Positions 35,861-45,500 of a DNA stretch of 64,000 bases are shown piece by piece. Source of the stretch: Singulisphaera acidiphila DSM 18658 (GTDB lineage Bacteria > Planctomycetota > Planctomycetia > Isosphaerales > Isosphaeraceae); the NCBI RefSeq assembly GCF_000242455.2, contig NC_019892.1, positions 7,202,744-7,266,743 on the forward strand, in the 5' to 3' direction. The notes below the pieces were generated by a model that was given only the letters and a program-made list of their open reading frames with translations, was not told the DNA's origin and did no database searches. Both the position numbers and the translations under genes were made by a program. The number at the start of each line of letters is the position of its first letter. The stretch's first letter is position 1.

Positions 35861-35951
35861 GATTCCAGGGCTGTAGACCTGGTCGATCTCGTGGAACTCA
35901 CGAGCGAACGGGTCTCTGGACTGGGGTTGGACATCGAATTCAACGAATCCA

Positions 35952-35986
35952 GGGCGGCCCGACTGTCGGGCCGCCCCTTGCTTTTA
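35952..35986 (+). terminator. Intergenic terminator-like hairpin, pair 4
   Basis: GGGCGGCCCGAC (35952-35963) and GTCGGGCCGCCC (35965-35976) form a very GC-rich stem followed by CTTGCTTTTA. It lies between the DUF1559 stop (35860) and the lipoprotein start (35997). The sequence differs from the hairpins of pairs 2 and 3 but the position is the same. Confidence 0.7.
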
Positions 35987-35996
35987 TGGAGTTCGC

Positions 35997-36440
35997 ATGA
36001 TGGCTCGCGGCGGAATTCGCTTGACGTGCGGCTTGATGGTTGGATTACTGTTGACCGGCTGCAATTCAGGGCAGGAGAGTTTGCCCCCTGACGACGCAGC
36101 GGAGCAAGTCAGGCGAAACAGCGTCGAGGAAGTGGCCGAATTGCTCCGCCTCTACAAGGCCAATCATAGCAACAAGGCCCCTGCCAAGGCGTCGGATCTG
36201 GCCTCATACGAAGTGGGCTTCCCAAGTGGCTTCGCGAAGGTCAAGCAGGGGAGCATCGTGGTGATCTGGAGCACTCCCTTCGTGGACGGAGCGTCGGACA
36301 AGATCATCGCCTATGAGAAGGAAGCCCCCGAGGCCGGCGGGTATGTCCTCATGCAAGACGGGACGACCGTCAAGAAGTTGACTACCGAGGCATTCAAGAC
36401 CGCCCCGAAGGCGGCTGGCTCCGGAAGTACCGCGAAGTGA
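35997..36440 (+). CDS. Small lipoprotein, pair 4
   Basis: 147 residues from ATG 35997 (a second ATG follows directly; GGAG about nine bases upstream). Lipobox 'LTCGLMVGLLLTGCNS', Cys near residue 22. The array pattern recurs: 'NSVEEVAELLRLYKANHSNKAPAK', 'SDLASYEVGFPSGF', 'KQGSIVVIWS', 'SDKIIAYEKEAPEAGGYVLM' and 'TTEAFKTAPKAAG'. It is more like pair 1 than pairs 2 and 3 (no GPGKGPG insert). No named domain is recognised. A strong terminator follows, ending the array. Confidence 0.88.
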   Translation: MMARGGIRLTCGLMVGLLLTGCNSGQESLPPDDAAEQVRRNSVEEVAELLRLYKANHSNKAPAKASDLASYEVGFPSGFAKVKQGSIVVIWSTPFVDGASDKIIAYEKEAPEAGGYVLMQDGTTVKKLTTEAFKTAPKAAGSGSTAK

Positions 36441-36490
36441 GTCAAAGCGAAATCGAACGCTCCGGGCTTCCGCCTTGGTCCGATTGCCGA

Positions 36491-36526
36491 AACCCGTATC
36501 TCAAAACGATACGGGTTCTTTTTTTT
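36491..36526 (+). terminator. Intrinsic terminator at the end of the pseudopilin array
   Basis: AACCCGTATC (36491-36500) pairs with GATACGGGTT (36508-36517) over a seven-base loop, followed by CTTTTTTTT. It lies 50 bases after the last lipoprotein gene and faces the convergent acyltransferase gene. Confidence 0.93.
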
Positions 36527-36645
36527 AAGCATTTTCTAACCAAATAAAATCACAGTACGTGAATTGTTGCGTGTAAGTCATTTGCGGTATCCCACGGCCT
36601 CCTTGTCGATCCAATGGGGCAGGCATTCCAACGGTTGCACTCTCG

Positions 36646-37608
36646 TTAAGCGCCCGAGGACTCGCTGCTTGGGGCTTCAGCGGCTTTGCGACCCACCCTC
36701 TTCTTCGGCTGATGTTTCCAGCGTCGATGGAGCCAGAGGTACTGCGACGGATCGCGACGGATAATTGTCTCGAGCGCAGTGGTGAAGCGCTGAGTGATGA
36801 GGCGGGCATCGTCGGCGGTCCCGGTCAACTCGTCGGGATCGATGATGACGTCGCAGCCCACTTCATAGCGGAACCCCGGTCCGACCCGGCGCGCGTAGCC
36901 AACAACGACCGGTGCGTGATGTTCGATCGCGAGCAAGGCGATTGCCTTGTGAGTGGAAGCGGGGCGACCGAAGAAGTCGACGAACATCCCATTCTGGCCT
37001 GCGTCCTGGTCGGCCAGGAAGGACAACAGTTTTCCGCTCCGGAGGACGTCGAGCATCTCGTCGTAGCCACCGGTCTTGGGGATCATCTTCTGGCCGGTTC
37101 GCTCGCGGAACGACTTCAGGAAGCGATCGAGATACGGGTTGTCCAGCGCCCTCGCAACGGAGTTCGGGGGGAAGCCGAAGACGCCGAAGAGGTAGCCTGC
37201 CATCTCCCAGTTGCCGTAGTGCCCCGTCAGCATGATGACGGGACCGCCGTTCAGCAGGCGGTCGAGAACTTGGATCTTCTCCTGGCCGACGAGCGTGATC
37301 CGATCCCGCCAGGTTGTCGGATGGAGTTTCCGGGGGATGTGAAGGATCTCCATCAGCATCATGCAGAAATGGCGATAGACGTCGCGCACGATCAGATCGC
37401 GCTGGGCTTCGGTGTAGCGGTCGCCAAAGGCGATTTTGAGGTTATCCATCCCGACCTGGCGGTGTCGTTTGTCCACGCGGTAAAGAATTGCTGCAAGGAG
37501 CCGAGCGAAGGCGTACGACTGCTCGATCGAGAGCGCCTGGGCAAACCCGACGATCAGGCGCACGACCAGGTAGACGGCATAGTCGAGCAGGGGGGGGCGT
37601 TTTCGCAT
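36646..37608 (-). CDS. LpxL/HtrB-like lysophospholipid acyltransferase
   Basis: 320 residues from 37608. The N-terminal hydrophobic segment 'YAVYLVVRLIVGFAQALS' anchors the protein in the inner membrane. 'MLTGHYGNWEMAGYL' holds the H-x4-D/E acyltransferase motif, and 'SFLADQDAGQNGMFVDFFGRPASTHKA' is a typical second block of lipid A late acyltransferases. 'QYLWLHRRWKHQP' is the conserved C-terminal block. Family function: transfer of an acyl chain from acyl-ACP to a lipid A precursor or similar lipid. Planctomycetes encode lipid A genes, so this is plausible, but ornithine or other lipids remain possible substrates. It ends with a polar Ser/Glu tail. It is a single gene between convergent and minus-strand neighbours. 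Confidence 0.9.
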   Translation of the reverse strand: MRKRPPLLDYAVYLVVRLIVGFAQALSIEQSYAFARLLAAILYRVDKRHRQVGMDNLKIAFGDRYTEAQRDLIVRDVYRHFCMMLMEILHIPRKLHPTTWRDRITLVGQEKIQVLDRLLNGGPVIMLTGHYGNWEMAGYLFGVFGFPPNSVARALDNPYLDRFLKSFRERTGQKMIPKTGGYDEMLDVLRSGKLLSFLADQDAGQNGMFVDFFGRPASTHKAIALLAIEHHAPVVVGYARRVGPGFRYEVGCDVIIDPDELTGTADDARLITQRFTTALETIIRRDPSQYLWLHRRWKHQPKKRVGRKAAEAPSSESSGA

Positions 37609-37754
37609 CAGTCACTCCATCGAACTGAGGAAGAACCCCGAGGGTTGAAATGGTGGTTCCGGTGGGCTGCGGGGGTGAATCCCAACGGCGGAGAAGCCAG
37701 GAAAAATCCCAGTGACCGGGTTCCTGGAAATACGGCCGATCTATGGACTGGTTA

Positions 37755-38819
37755 TCATGCGTCATTGAGTGGAAGACGAACGGCTTGGCCTGTCTTCGCC
37801 GACCGGTAAATGGCGCGGATGATTTCGACGGACTTTCGTCCTTCGCGACCATCGACTCGGGGGATGCCGCCGGTGTCGATCGCTTTGAGGAAGTCGGCGA
37901 GCTGATCGCGATGGCCCGCGTGGTTGATGCCACGCGGATCGCTCGCACCGGCGGTGAAACCGGTCGCCCCGCTCAAGGCTTCGAGAATCAGGTCATCGCC
38001 AGGGGCCTCGGTGGCGAACGACCAGAGGGTGACGTCGTCCTGCTCGACTCGCGCGGAACCGAATTCACCGTGGATCTCGGTTCGCTTGAGCAGACCCGGG
38101 TAGGCGCTGGTCGCGGCTTCGATGATCCCGAGCGCTCCGTTCTTGAACCGTAAGGCGGCGACGGCGGTGTCCTCAACCTCGATCCGGTCGTGGACGAGGG
38201 TGGCGGTCAAGGCCTGGACTGAGTCGACGTCCCCCATCAGCCAGTAGAGAAGATCGACATTGTGAATCGCCTGATTCATCAAGGCACCGCCGCCGTCGAG
38301 TTCCCAGGTCCCTCGCCATCCGCCCGAGTCGTAGTACTCCTGGGTCCGCCACCACTTGACGTGAGTATCGCCCAAGGTGAGCCGGCCGAATCGGGCGTCT
38401 TCAATGGCCTGCTTCAGGGCGATGTTGGCGGGTGTGAACCGCGACGGAAAGATCGTGCAGAGTCGGACTCCCTCCTCTTCACAGGCGCGAATGATGGCGT
38501 CACACCGGGGCAAGGTGATCTCAAGCGGCTTCTCGACAACTACATGCTTGCCTGCCCGCGCGGCTTTCACGGCCGGATCGAGGTGGGCGCCGCTGGGGGT
38601 ACATATGCAGACAACATCAATGTCGGGCCGGGCGAGCATCTGATCGAGATCGTCGTAGATGGTGCAGTCGCCACCGGCTAAGGCCGCGACCTTGGCGCCA
38701 TTAGATTCGGAACGACTGAAGGCCGCGACAACGCGGGCCCCTTCGATTTCGTTGATGGCGCGCGTGTGGAACTCGGCGATCATGCCGCAGCCGATGATTC
38801 CGAAACCGTGCTGACTCAT
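37755..38819 (-). CDS. Gfo/Idh/MocA family oxidoreductase (cytoplasmic)
   Basis: 354 residues from 38819. There is no signal peptide: the Rossmann motif 'GFGIIGCGMIAEFHTRAI' starts at residue 4. 'DIDVVCICTPSGAHLDPAV' and 'GKHVVVEKPLEITLPRCDAI' (EKP) follow, then 'GGALMNQAIHNVDLLYWLMG' with the catalytic His. The C-terminal domain ends with 'IRAIYRSAKTGQAVRLPL', common in inositol/glucose-fructose type members. It likely oxidises or reduces a sugar or cyclitol with NAD(P). Unlike the enzyme at 20629-21888 it is not exported. The substrate is unknown. Confidence 0.93.
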   Translation of the reverse strand: MSQHGFGIIGCGMIAEFHTRAINEIEGARVVAAFSRSESNGAKVAALAGGDCTIYDDLDQMLARPDIDVVCICTPSGAHLDPAVKAARAGKHVVVEKPLEITLPRCDAIIRACEEEGVRLCTIFPSRFTPANIALKQAIEDARFGRLTLGDTHVKWWRTQEYYDSGGWRGTWELDGGGALMNQAIHNVDLLYWLMGDVDSVQALTATLVHDRIEVEDTAVAALRFKNGALGIIEAATSAYPGLLKRTEIHGEFGSARVEQDDVTLWSFATEAPGDDLILEALSGATGFTAGASDPRGINHAGHRDQLADFLKAIDTGGIPRVDGREGRKSVEIIRAIYRSAKTGQAVRLPLNDA

Positions 38820-38981
38820 CCCGAATGGCTCCGGCGTTTAGATACTTCAAGAAATATGGCGATTTACCTACGTTTCGCTCACGCCTTAAGGCGGCGGGTC
38901 AAAGGCGACTGGCCCACGCGCCGGGGGCCGAAGACGGCCCCCAACCACCCGGCACGGTCGGTCTCTTGATTCACGCGAAAG

Positions 38982-40214
38982 TCAATCGCTCGAGGCGGGG
39001 GATCGACGAACTCTCACAATTTTATGTTTGCCGACGCGGACGATCAGGCCGTCGGTCACGTCGATCAAGGCCTTCGGATCTTTGATGACGTCGCGATCGG
39101 GGCCGATGGTGACGCCCCCTCCGTCGATCACGCGACGCGCGTTCGACGTGCTACTCTCCAGGCCCAGAGTGACGATCAGGCGGGGGATCTGCATCCGCCC
39201 GTCGCCGTCGAGCTGGTCGGCGGGGACCTGGACCTCGGGGATTTCCAAGGGGTCTTCACCCTTGGCTCGTTTGCGGAACTCTGCGGCAGCCAGGTCGGCC
39301 TCTTCGGAGGAGACAAGACCTGAGATGATCGCCTTGGCCATCTGCTCCTTGACGTTCCGCGGGTTGACGCCCGGCTGGAAGAAGCCGTCGATCTCATTCA
39401 TCGGGATGTCGGTCAGGAGAGTCAGATACTGCCGGATCGGCTCGTCGGGAATGCTCATCAGCTTGCCGAACAGGTCGTTCGCCGCGAGCCCGATCCCGAT
39501 GTCGTTACCCAGGCTCTTCCCCATCCGCCTGGTGCCGTCGGTGCCGACCAGGATCGGCATCGTCAGGGCCACTTGCGGGCGCTGGCCTTGCGAATGCTGC
39601 AAGTCGCGAGCGACCATCAGGCTAAACAGTTGCTCAGTGCCGCCGAGCTCAACATCGGCCCGGATCTCGACCGAGTCCCAACCTTGCATCAGCGGGTAGA
39701 GACATTCGTGCAGGTAAACCGGTTTCTCGGCGGCGATCCGTTTGGCAAAGTCGTCTCGGGCCGAGATCTGCCCGAGAGTCATCTTGCGGGTGAGGTCGAG
39801 GACGTCGAGGAACGACCACTTCGAGAACCAGTCGCCGTTGTGGTGGACCTCAGCCTTGGAGAGGTCGATAATCCGCCCGACCTGGCGGAGGTAATCCTTG
39901 GCGTTCTCTGCCACCTGGGCTTCGGTCAGGCTCGCCCTCGTTTCGTCGCGTCCCGACGGGTCGCCCACCAAGGCGGTGTAGTTGCCGATAATGATGACGG
40001 CCGTGTGCCCCAACTCCTGGAACTGGCGGAGTTTCCGGAGCGGTACGGTATGCCCGAGGTGGACGTTGATCCCGGTAGGATCGATCCCATACTTCACTCG
40101 GAGGGGTACGTTGTCACGGATCGATCGTTCGAGCATCTTGACGAATTCCCCTTCCGGGACGATCGCCTCGACGCCACGTCGTAGTATCTGAAGCTGAGCA
40201 TCAACATCCGTCAT
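38982..40214 (-). CDS. tyrS: Tyrosyl-tRNA synthetase
   Basis: 410 residues from 40214. Class I synthetase signatures: the HIGH-like 'HLGHTVPLRKL' near residue 52 and the KMSKS-like 'RRMGKSLGNDIG'. 'YPLMQGWDSVEIRADVELGGTEQ' is the tyrosine/tRNA-binding block, and an S4 RNA-binding domain closes the protein ('QIPRLIVTLGLESSTSNARRVIDGGGVTI' in outline). It charges tRNA-Tyr in the cytoplasm. No T-box leader is visible in the 147-base divergent gap to the CPBP gene. It stands alone. Confidence 0.96.
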   Translation of the reverse strand: MTDVDAQLQILRRGVEAIVPEGEFVKMLERSIRDNVPLRVKYGIDPTGINVHLGHTVPLRKLRQFQELGHTAVIIIGNYTALVGDPSGRDETRASLTEAQVAENAKDYLRQVGRIIDLSKAEVHHNGDWFSKWSFLDVLDLTRKMTLGQISARDDFAKRIAAEKPVYLHECLYPLMQGWDSVEIRADVELGGTEQLFSLMVARDLQHSQGQRPQVALTMPILVGTDGTRRMGKSLGNDIGIGLAANDLFGKLMSIPDEPIRQYLTLLTDIPMNEIDGFFQPGVNPRNVKEQMAKAIISGLVSSEEADLAAAEFRKRAKGEDPLEIPEVQVPADQLDGDGRMQIPRLIVTLGLESSTSNARRVIDGGGVTIGPDRDVIKDPKALIDVTDGLIVRVGKHKIVRVRRSPASSD

Positions 40215-40361
40215 CGGCGGAATGAACTCCTTCGGGTGCGGTCGCGATCGCCGATTTTAGGGAGTCGGGCGATTTCGGGCAAGGTGGCCGATGAGAACAC
40301 CGCTGTGTTACGATGAGACTTCGACACTTGACATTCGTGCGCCCGCGGGGTCCCGAGCCCG

Positions 40362-41603
40362 ATGCCCGTTCCTTCCATGCTTGCGAGCCTGTTCCTCCTC
40401 CTGATCTTTTTCTTGATTTTTTGTGGAGTTGTTGGATCTTGGAGCTGGGTAATCTGGCGCCTTCAAAACGGTCAAGCCATAATTCCGCGATTGATTGAGT
40501 CAAAGCCCGCCCCTTGGGGCCTGGGTTCGGTCCTGCTCGCTGTATTGGCCTGGCTGCTCGTCAACGTCGGCCTGATCACGATCTACCTGAAAGTGACGGC
40601 AGGCGTGACGCCCGTCGTCGGACAAGCCGCCAAGGCGGCCGGTCCGGCCGTCGCGCGAACGCTCGGATTCACGGAACAGATGGTCGTGACCTCGTTGATC
40701 AACGGGGTCCTGCTTTTGATCATTCCCTTGGTTTTGAAATTGACGTCGAGGGCGCGCCTGGCCGACCTCGGTATTGCTCGCTGGCGACTGGGCCCGCAGT
40801 TCCTGGTGGGGACCTTGGTCTTCTTTTTGGTCTCTCCGTTTGTGTACGCACTTAATGGTCTGGCGATCTTGATCTGGAAGCCGGAGAGTCATCCCCTCGA
40901 AAAGATGATCCGTAACGAGTCGTCCATGGGAATCGCCGAGCTGGCAGTCCTCTCGGCGGTGCTCCTGGCTCCCGCGACCGAGGAGTTGATCTTCCGAGGC
41001 GTCATTCAGCGCTGGCTTTCGAAGATCTTCAATCCGCATTCGGTCCACCATGTCTGGCTCGAAGAACCAGGTGTGGTGCTCGAAGCTCCGATGCTTCAAG
41101 ATGGTGAAACTCCCCTCGAGTTAGCTTCGACTTTGGCGAACGACTCCGTCGCAAGCTTCGACGAAAACCCGTTCTCACCCCCCTCCAGCCCCGTCGAATC
41201 GCTCCCGACCTCCGGTCCCGTCGACTCCTCGACGGTTGCCAAACGGGTCTCGATGCAGCCCATCGTACTCACCTCGACCCTCTTCGCTCTGGTTCATTTC
41301 CCGCAGTGGCCCGCCCCTTTGGCGATCTTTTTCCTCTCGCTTGGGCTTGGTTATGTCTTCGAGCGATCGGGGAGTTTGATCGCATCAATGGTCATGCACG
41401 CACTCTTCAATGGTCTCGGAACACTCCTTCTCTTCATTATGGTCCTGATCGGGGGGGAACAGGCGCCTGCCAAGAATTTGAAGGCGACCCCGGCTGAGAG
41501 TAAGAAGACAGCCCCGGCCGAGAGTAAGAAGGCAAAGATCATTCCTCCTTCAAGCGACATTGTTCCGGAACAGGCGATCAGTAGGACCCTGCAAGCACGA
41601 TAG
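40362..41603 (+). CDS. CPBP-family intramembrane metalloprotease
   Basis: 413 residues from ATG 40362 (an internal ATG at 40377 is an alternative). About eight hydrophobic segments. CPBP/Abi motifs: 'EELIFRGVIQRWL' (motif 1, EExxxR), 'FALVHFPQW' (motif 2, F-x3-H) and 'MVMHALFNGLG' (motif 3, H-x3-N). Between motifs 1 and 2 is a non-membrane insertion of about 85 residues rich in Ser, Pro and Glu. The C-terminus has a tandem short repeat 'ATPAESKKTAPAESKKAK'. Known relatives cleave prenylated (CaaX) proteins or act in bacteriocin immunity. The target here is unknown. It is divergent from tyrS. Confidence 0.9.
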   Translation: MPVPSMLASLFLLLIFFLIFCGVVGSWSWVIWRLQNGQAIIPRLIESKPAPWGLGSVLLAVLAWLLVNVGLITIYLKVTAGVTPVVGQAAKAAGPAVARTLGFTEQMVVTSLINGVLLLIIPLVLKLTSRARLADLGIARWRLGPQFLVGTLVFFLVSPFVYALNGLAILIWKPESHPLEKMIRNESSMGIAELAVLSAVLLAPATEELIFRGVIQRWLSKIFNPHSVHHVWLEEPGVVLEAPMLQDGETPLELASTLANDSVASFDENPFSPPSSPVESLPTSGPVDSSTVAKRVSMQPIVLTSTLFALVHFPQWPAPLAIFFLSLGLGYVFERSGSLIASMVMHALFNGLGTLLLFIMVLIGGEQAPAKNLKATPAESKKTAPAESKKAKIIPPSSDIVPEQAISRTLQAR

Positions 41604-42086
41604 GCCGGAACAATTCCACACTTTTGGGTTCAATAGATTCTCTTTGTTTTTACAATTGGCGCATCCCAACGGCTCTGGTAGAACTTGAGATGTCGCCTAT
41701 TCTCTCGATCGATCCCGGTTGTGACGTGCCTACCCGAGAGCCCGTTCCGAGAGCGGCCGTCCTCTCCGTTTGGGGAGTTCGTCCGATTTTCCGAATAAGA
41801 GGGGTTAAGCGTAGGGCGCTTGTTGTCCGATGAGAAGGGGACGCGAACTTCGATTTCATGAGGGTCGAAGCGTCTGGTGGTCCGGCAGTGGCCGTGACCG
41901 CAAGAGGGCTTCGATCGTGGCGTCGACGGAACTCGCCTCGATGGCAAGGGTTTCAGACGCTCCGGCAACCAGCATCAAGGTCGATGCGGCACGTCGAATG
42001 GGATTCGAGTTCTTCTCGATTCTACGGATTTGTGAAGCCTGCTCCGACCGTCATGGAGATGGTTTCCCTCGTGGGAGTTTGGATTG
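41604..42086. other. Intergenic region upstream of a small basic gene
   Basis: About 480 bases after the CPBP gene without a convincing gene on either strand. It is the presumed promoter region of the small frame at 42087. No terminator was recognised directly after the CPBP stop. Confidence 0.45.
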
Positions 42087-42305
42087 ATGAGCGAGTCGAA
42101 TTCTCCAAAAAACGCACCCATGCATTCTGGCTTCGTGTGGGCGGGCACCGTGGCAAGAATCCGTCGTGGTGGCAAGTCGTCGCGGGCCGGTCGCCGCTCG
42201 GCCGTTTTGAGCATGCTGACCTCGGCCTATGTCAACTCTTCGCGGGGCGGTCGCACCGCGATTCCGACCACCGCTGAATCCCGACCTGGTTCCGACCGCT
42301 CCTGA
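42087..42305 (+). CDS. Possible small basic protein (72 aa)
   Basis: ATG 42087 is preceded by GTGGGAG about ten bases away. The product has a short N-terminus 'MSESNSPKNAPMHSGFVWAG', then an Arg/Ser/Gly-rich basic stretch ('RIRRGGKSSRAGRRSA'), then 'MLTSAYVNSSRGG'. No domain is recognised. The best support is a terminator on the same strand at 42372-42416, which implies a transcript ending here. A small DNA- or RNA-binding role would fit its charge but is speculation. It could still be a chance frame in a non-coding RNA gene. Confidence 0.4.
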   Translation: MSESNSPKNAPMHSGFVWAGTVARIRRGGKSSRAGRRSAVLSMLTSAYVNSSRGGRTAIPTTAESRPGSDRS

Positions 42306-42371
42306 CCGCGAACCGGTCGTTGGCGGGTTCGACAATTCAGCCCGCAACTCCTTTTTTTGACAGTAAAGCTG

Positions 42372-42416
42372 ACCGCCGGACCCATCTTGAATGGAGGTCC
42401 AGGCGGTTTTTCGTTT
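42372..42416 (+). terminator. Intrinsic terminator, + strand
   Basis: ACCGCCGGACC (42372-42382) pairs with GGTCC-A-GGCGGT (42396-42407), one bulged A, followed by TTTTTCGTTTT. It is oriented for a transcript from the left, i.e. from the small frame at 42087-42305 or a non-coding RNA there. Confidence 0.8.
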
Positions 42417-42533
42417 TGTCCGGCAGCCCTCTGAATCCGATCCAGCCAGAGCCATCAGGGCGTCGGCATTTTCTTGCTCAATTCTTCCCGATTCTGGATT
42501 TACCAGTCCCTCAAGAGCCGCAGGCTGCCTTGC

Positions 42534-45500
42534 TTAACGGCGGCCACGACGCAGGCGTTGAACGGTTGGCTTGCCGGGAGGAGCGACGGGATTGAAGACG
42601 CCGTCGACGGCCGGCGGGGAGAAGAACCGGCGGTTGAAGGGCATGTTTCCCACAAGGATCGCGGGCGAGTTCATCATCACTCGGACCTGTCCGAAGGCGC
42701 CCAGCCCTGTGATCGATGAGAATGAGGAGGTGTTCTGTCCCCCACGGACTCGCCCCGTGAGAACGGTCCGACGAGGTGTCGGGTTCAGGAGTTGTAGCCG
42801 ATCACCGTCTCCGTTGGCATATCGAGTCAGGTCGAGGAGTCCCCCTCCGGCCACACCAACCGAGACGACGGTCTGGTGGCTGTCGAGATATTGCAGGCTC
42901 GTACCTCGGACGAGGTAGGCCCCGAACTGGTTCGCCGAGGTTGCCCCGGGACCCGGTACGAGCAGGTTACCGGCGATATCCCGGATCCCCGATGCTTGAA
43001 CATAGTAGAAACGGTTGGCCAGTAAGGGAGTGGTGGGGACCAGGGTTACGGTGTTGTGAGCGGGGTCATAGCCAGGTGGCTGGAGCAGAATCGGGCGATC
43101 GTCGCTGGTGCCGAAACGGCCGTCGGGCCCCACGTCGAAGAGTTGATAGTTAGCGGATGAGAGCGCAGTCGTGGTGTTGAGCAACTCACTGAAGTGCAAG
43201 GTGATGTACTGGATTGAAGTGGCAGGGCCGAAGAGGCGGATTTCCTCGATACTTGGGCCGGTGAAATCAGGGTCGATGTCGTGGATGACCAGGGTGGTGG
43301 AACTCAAGGCGCCGAGGACCGCCCCCCCTTGAGGATCTCGTAGGACCAGGGTGACCGTGCCGTCCCCATTAGTGTACGGGTTGGCGAGGACCGGCACGGT
43401 GAATGTCTTGGTCGTCTCCCCCTGCTCGAAAACCAAGGTGCCCGAAACGGGGATGAAATCGAGTCCGGGCGTGGCTGTTCCCGAAAGGACCGTGTAATAG
43501 TTCACTGCAACCCGGCCCTGACGGCCATCGGTTCGCTGCACGACGATGGTTGCGTACCCCGCAGTTTCGGGCACGACGACTGTGGGCGAGGCGAACTGAA
43601 AGGCGCCGGGCGGCTCGACGACCTGCACATTCACAATTGCCAGGTTGTCGGCCGTGTTCGGGTCGATCTCCAAGCTGCTTACCGTGGCCCTGGCGGTCCC
43701 CGCGCCGGCGACTGTCGGGATCACGATGATCGTGACGGTCGCCGATGCGCCCACCGCCAGGTCGCCGAGCCGCGCGGTCACCAGCCCGCCCCCTGGTGAG
43801 ACGCTCCCCTGGCTCGCGGTTGCTGAGACGATGGACTGGCCCAGGGGGAGGGTCTCATTGAGGACGACCCCGGTCGCTGGCGACGGCCCCTGGTTCGTCA
43901 CGGTCAACGTGTAGGTTAAGCGGTCGCCGGTCGTCACTTGCCCACGGCTCGCCACCAGACGCACCGCGAGGTCGGCGGCCGGGACCACGGCGGTCGTGAA
44001 CGTGGCCATGTTATTGGACAGATCGTCGTCGGGTTCGGCTCCTGTGGCGGTTGCGGAGATGTCGAAGTTCCCGGGAACGATCGTCATGACGACGATCGTC
44101 AGGGTCACCGAACTGTCCGCCGCGAGGTGGCCGATCTTGTCGACCAGGCGGCCATTGACCGGGGTTAGAACATTTCCGAGGCTGTCAATGGCCGAGACGA
44201 ACGCGACGCCGGTCGGCAAGAGCTCGGTCAAGCTCACGTCGGTGGCCGGTGAGGGGCCGTGGTTGGCCACCGTCACCGCGTAGGAGACCTGACGATTGAC
44301 GAGCAAGGGGCCAGTCGGTGGCGTGATGCTTACGGCGAGGTCGGTCCTCGGCGTGACGTTGGTCGTGATCGTGACGCTGTTGTCGTCGGGCGTGGGGTCG
44401 GCCAGGCCGGACGACGCGGTCGCAGTGTTGGTGATCGCAGGCGTGTTGGCAGCCGACGTCTGGATCACGATGGTCATTGTGGCAAACGCGTCGGCGGCGA
44501 GTGTCCCGATGTTACCAATCACCTGCCCCGATGATTGGGTTGTTTCCCCTTGGCTGACGGTGATCGAGGTGACGGTGACATTCGCTGGCAGGAGGTCGAT
44601 CAGAATCACCCCGGGAGCCGGCGATGGCCCGCGGTTCGTCACCGTGATCGTGTAAGTCAAAGGCCTGCCGACGCCCACCTCCGCACTGCTCGTTGCAACG
44701 ATGACGGAAAGGTCGGCAGCCGGGTCAACCGTGGTTGTGACCGAGGCGGAATCGTTGGTGTTGTCGGGGTCGGACACGAGGCTTGTGACAGATGCCCTGT
44801 TGGTCAGCGAAGCCCCGGAAGCGAGTGTGGGAGTGACCACGATCGTGAGAACGACGACTCCGCCGGAGGCCAACGACGCGAATTCGTCAGTGACGACCCC
44901 GTTACGGATCGTGAGAGTTCCTCCAACGTTGTCGCTCGCCGAAACGAACACGACACCGTCGGGCAAGACGTCGACCAGGGAGATGCCGGTGGCCGTCGAG
45001 GGCCCCTGGTTCGTCAGCGTCACGATGTAGGTTAGGGGCTGCCCCACCAGCGTCGGTTGAGGGGGGCCTTGAACGCGGACTTGCAGGTCGGCCAACGGCG
45101 TGACCGTCGTCGTGACGGAGGCAAAGTTATTCGCCAGGGAGGCTTCAAGCTCGTTTGCCGACAGCGTCGCGGTGTGGGAGATCGAAGCGGGGGTTGACGC
45201 GTTCGTGGATACGACAATCGTGAGAACGACGGGCGGCGAATTGGGGTCGAGGGTCGGAATCAGGGTGGTGAGCCTGTTTCCTAGGATCGACGTCGTTCCT
45301 CGGGTCGCTTGGGCCGAGACCAATGTTACGTTCTCGGGCAGGAGATCGATCAGGGTCACGCCCGTCGCTTGGGAAGGCCCGAGGTTTCTCACAGTCACGA
45401 TGTACGTCACATTCTGACCGACGAGCACTGCGCCTGGTGTTCCTTGCACGTCGACCGCGAGATCGACCAACGCAGTGACCGGAACAGAAACCGAGGCGAT

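Noticed and set aside
37442..37948. 168-codon minus frame spanning the acyltransferase and oxidoreductase ends
   Set aside because: It overlaps two well-supported genes in another frame and has no features.
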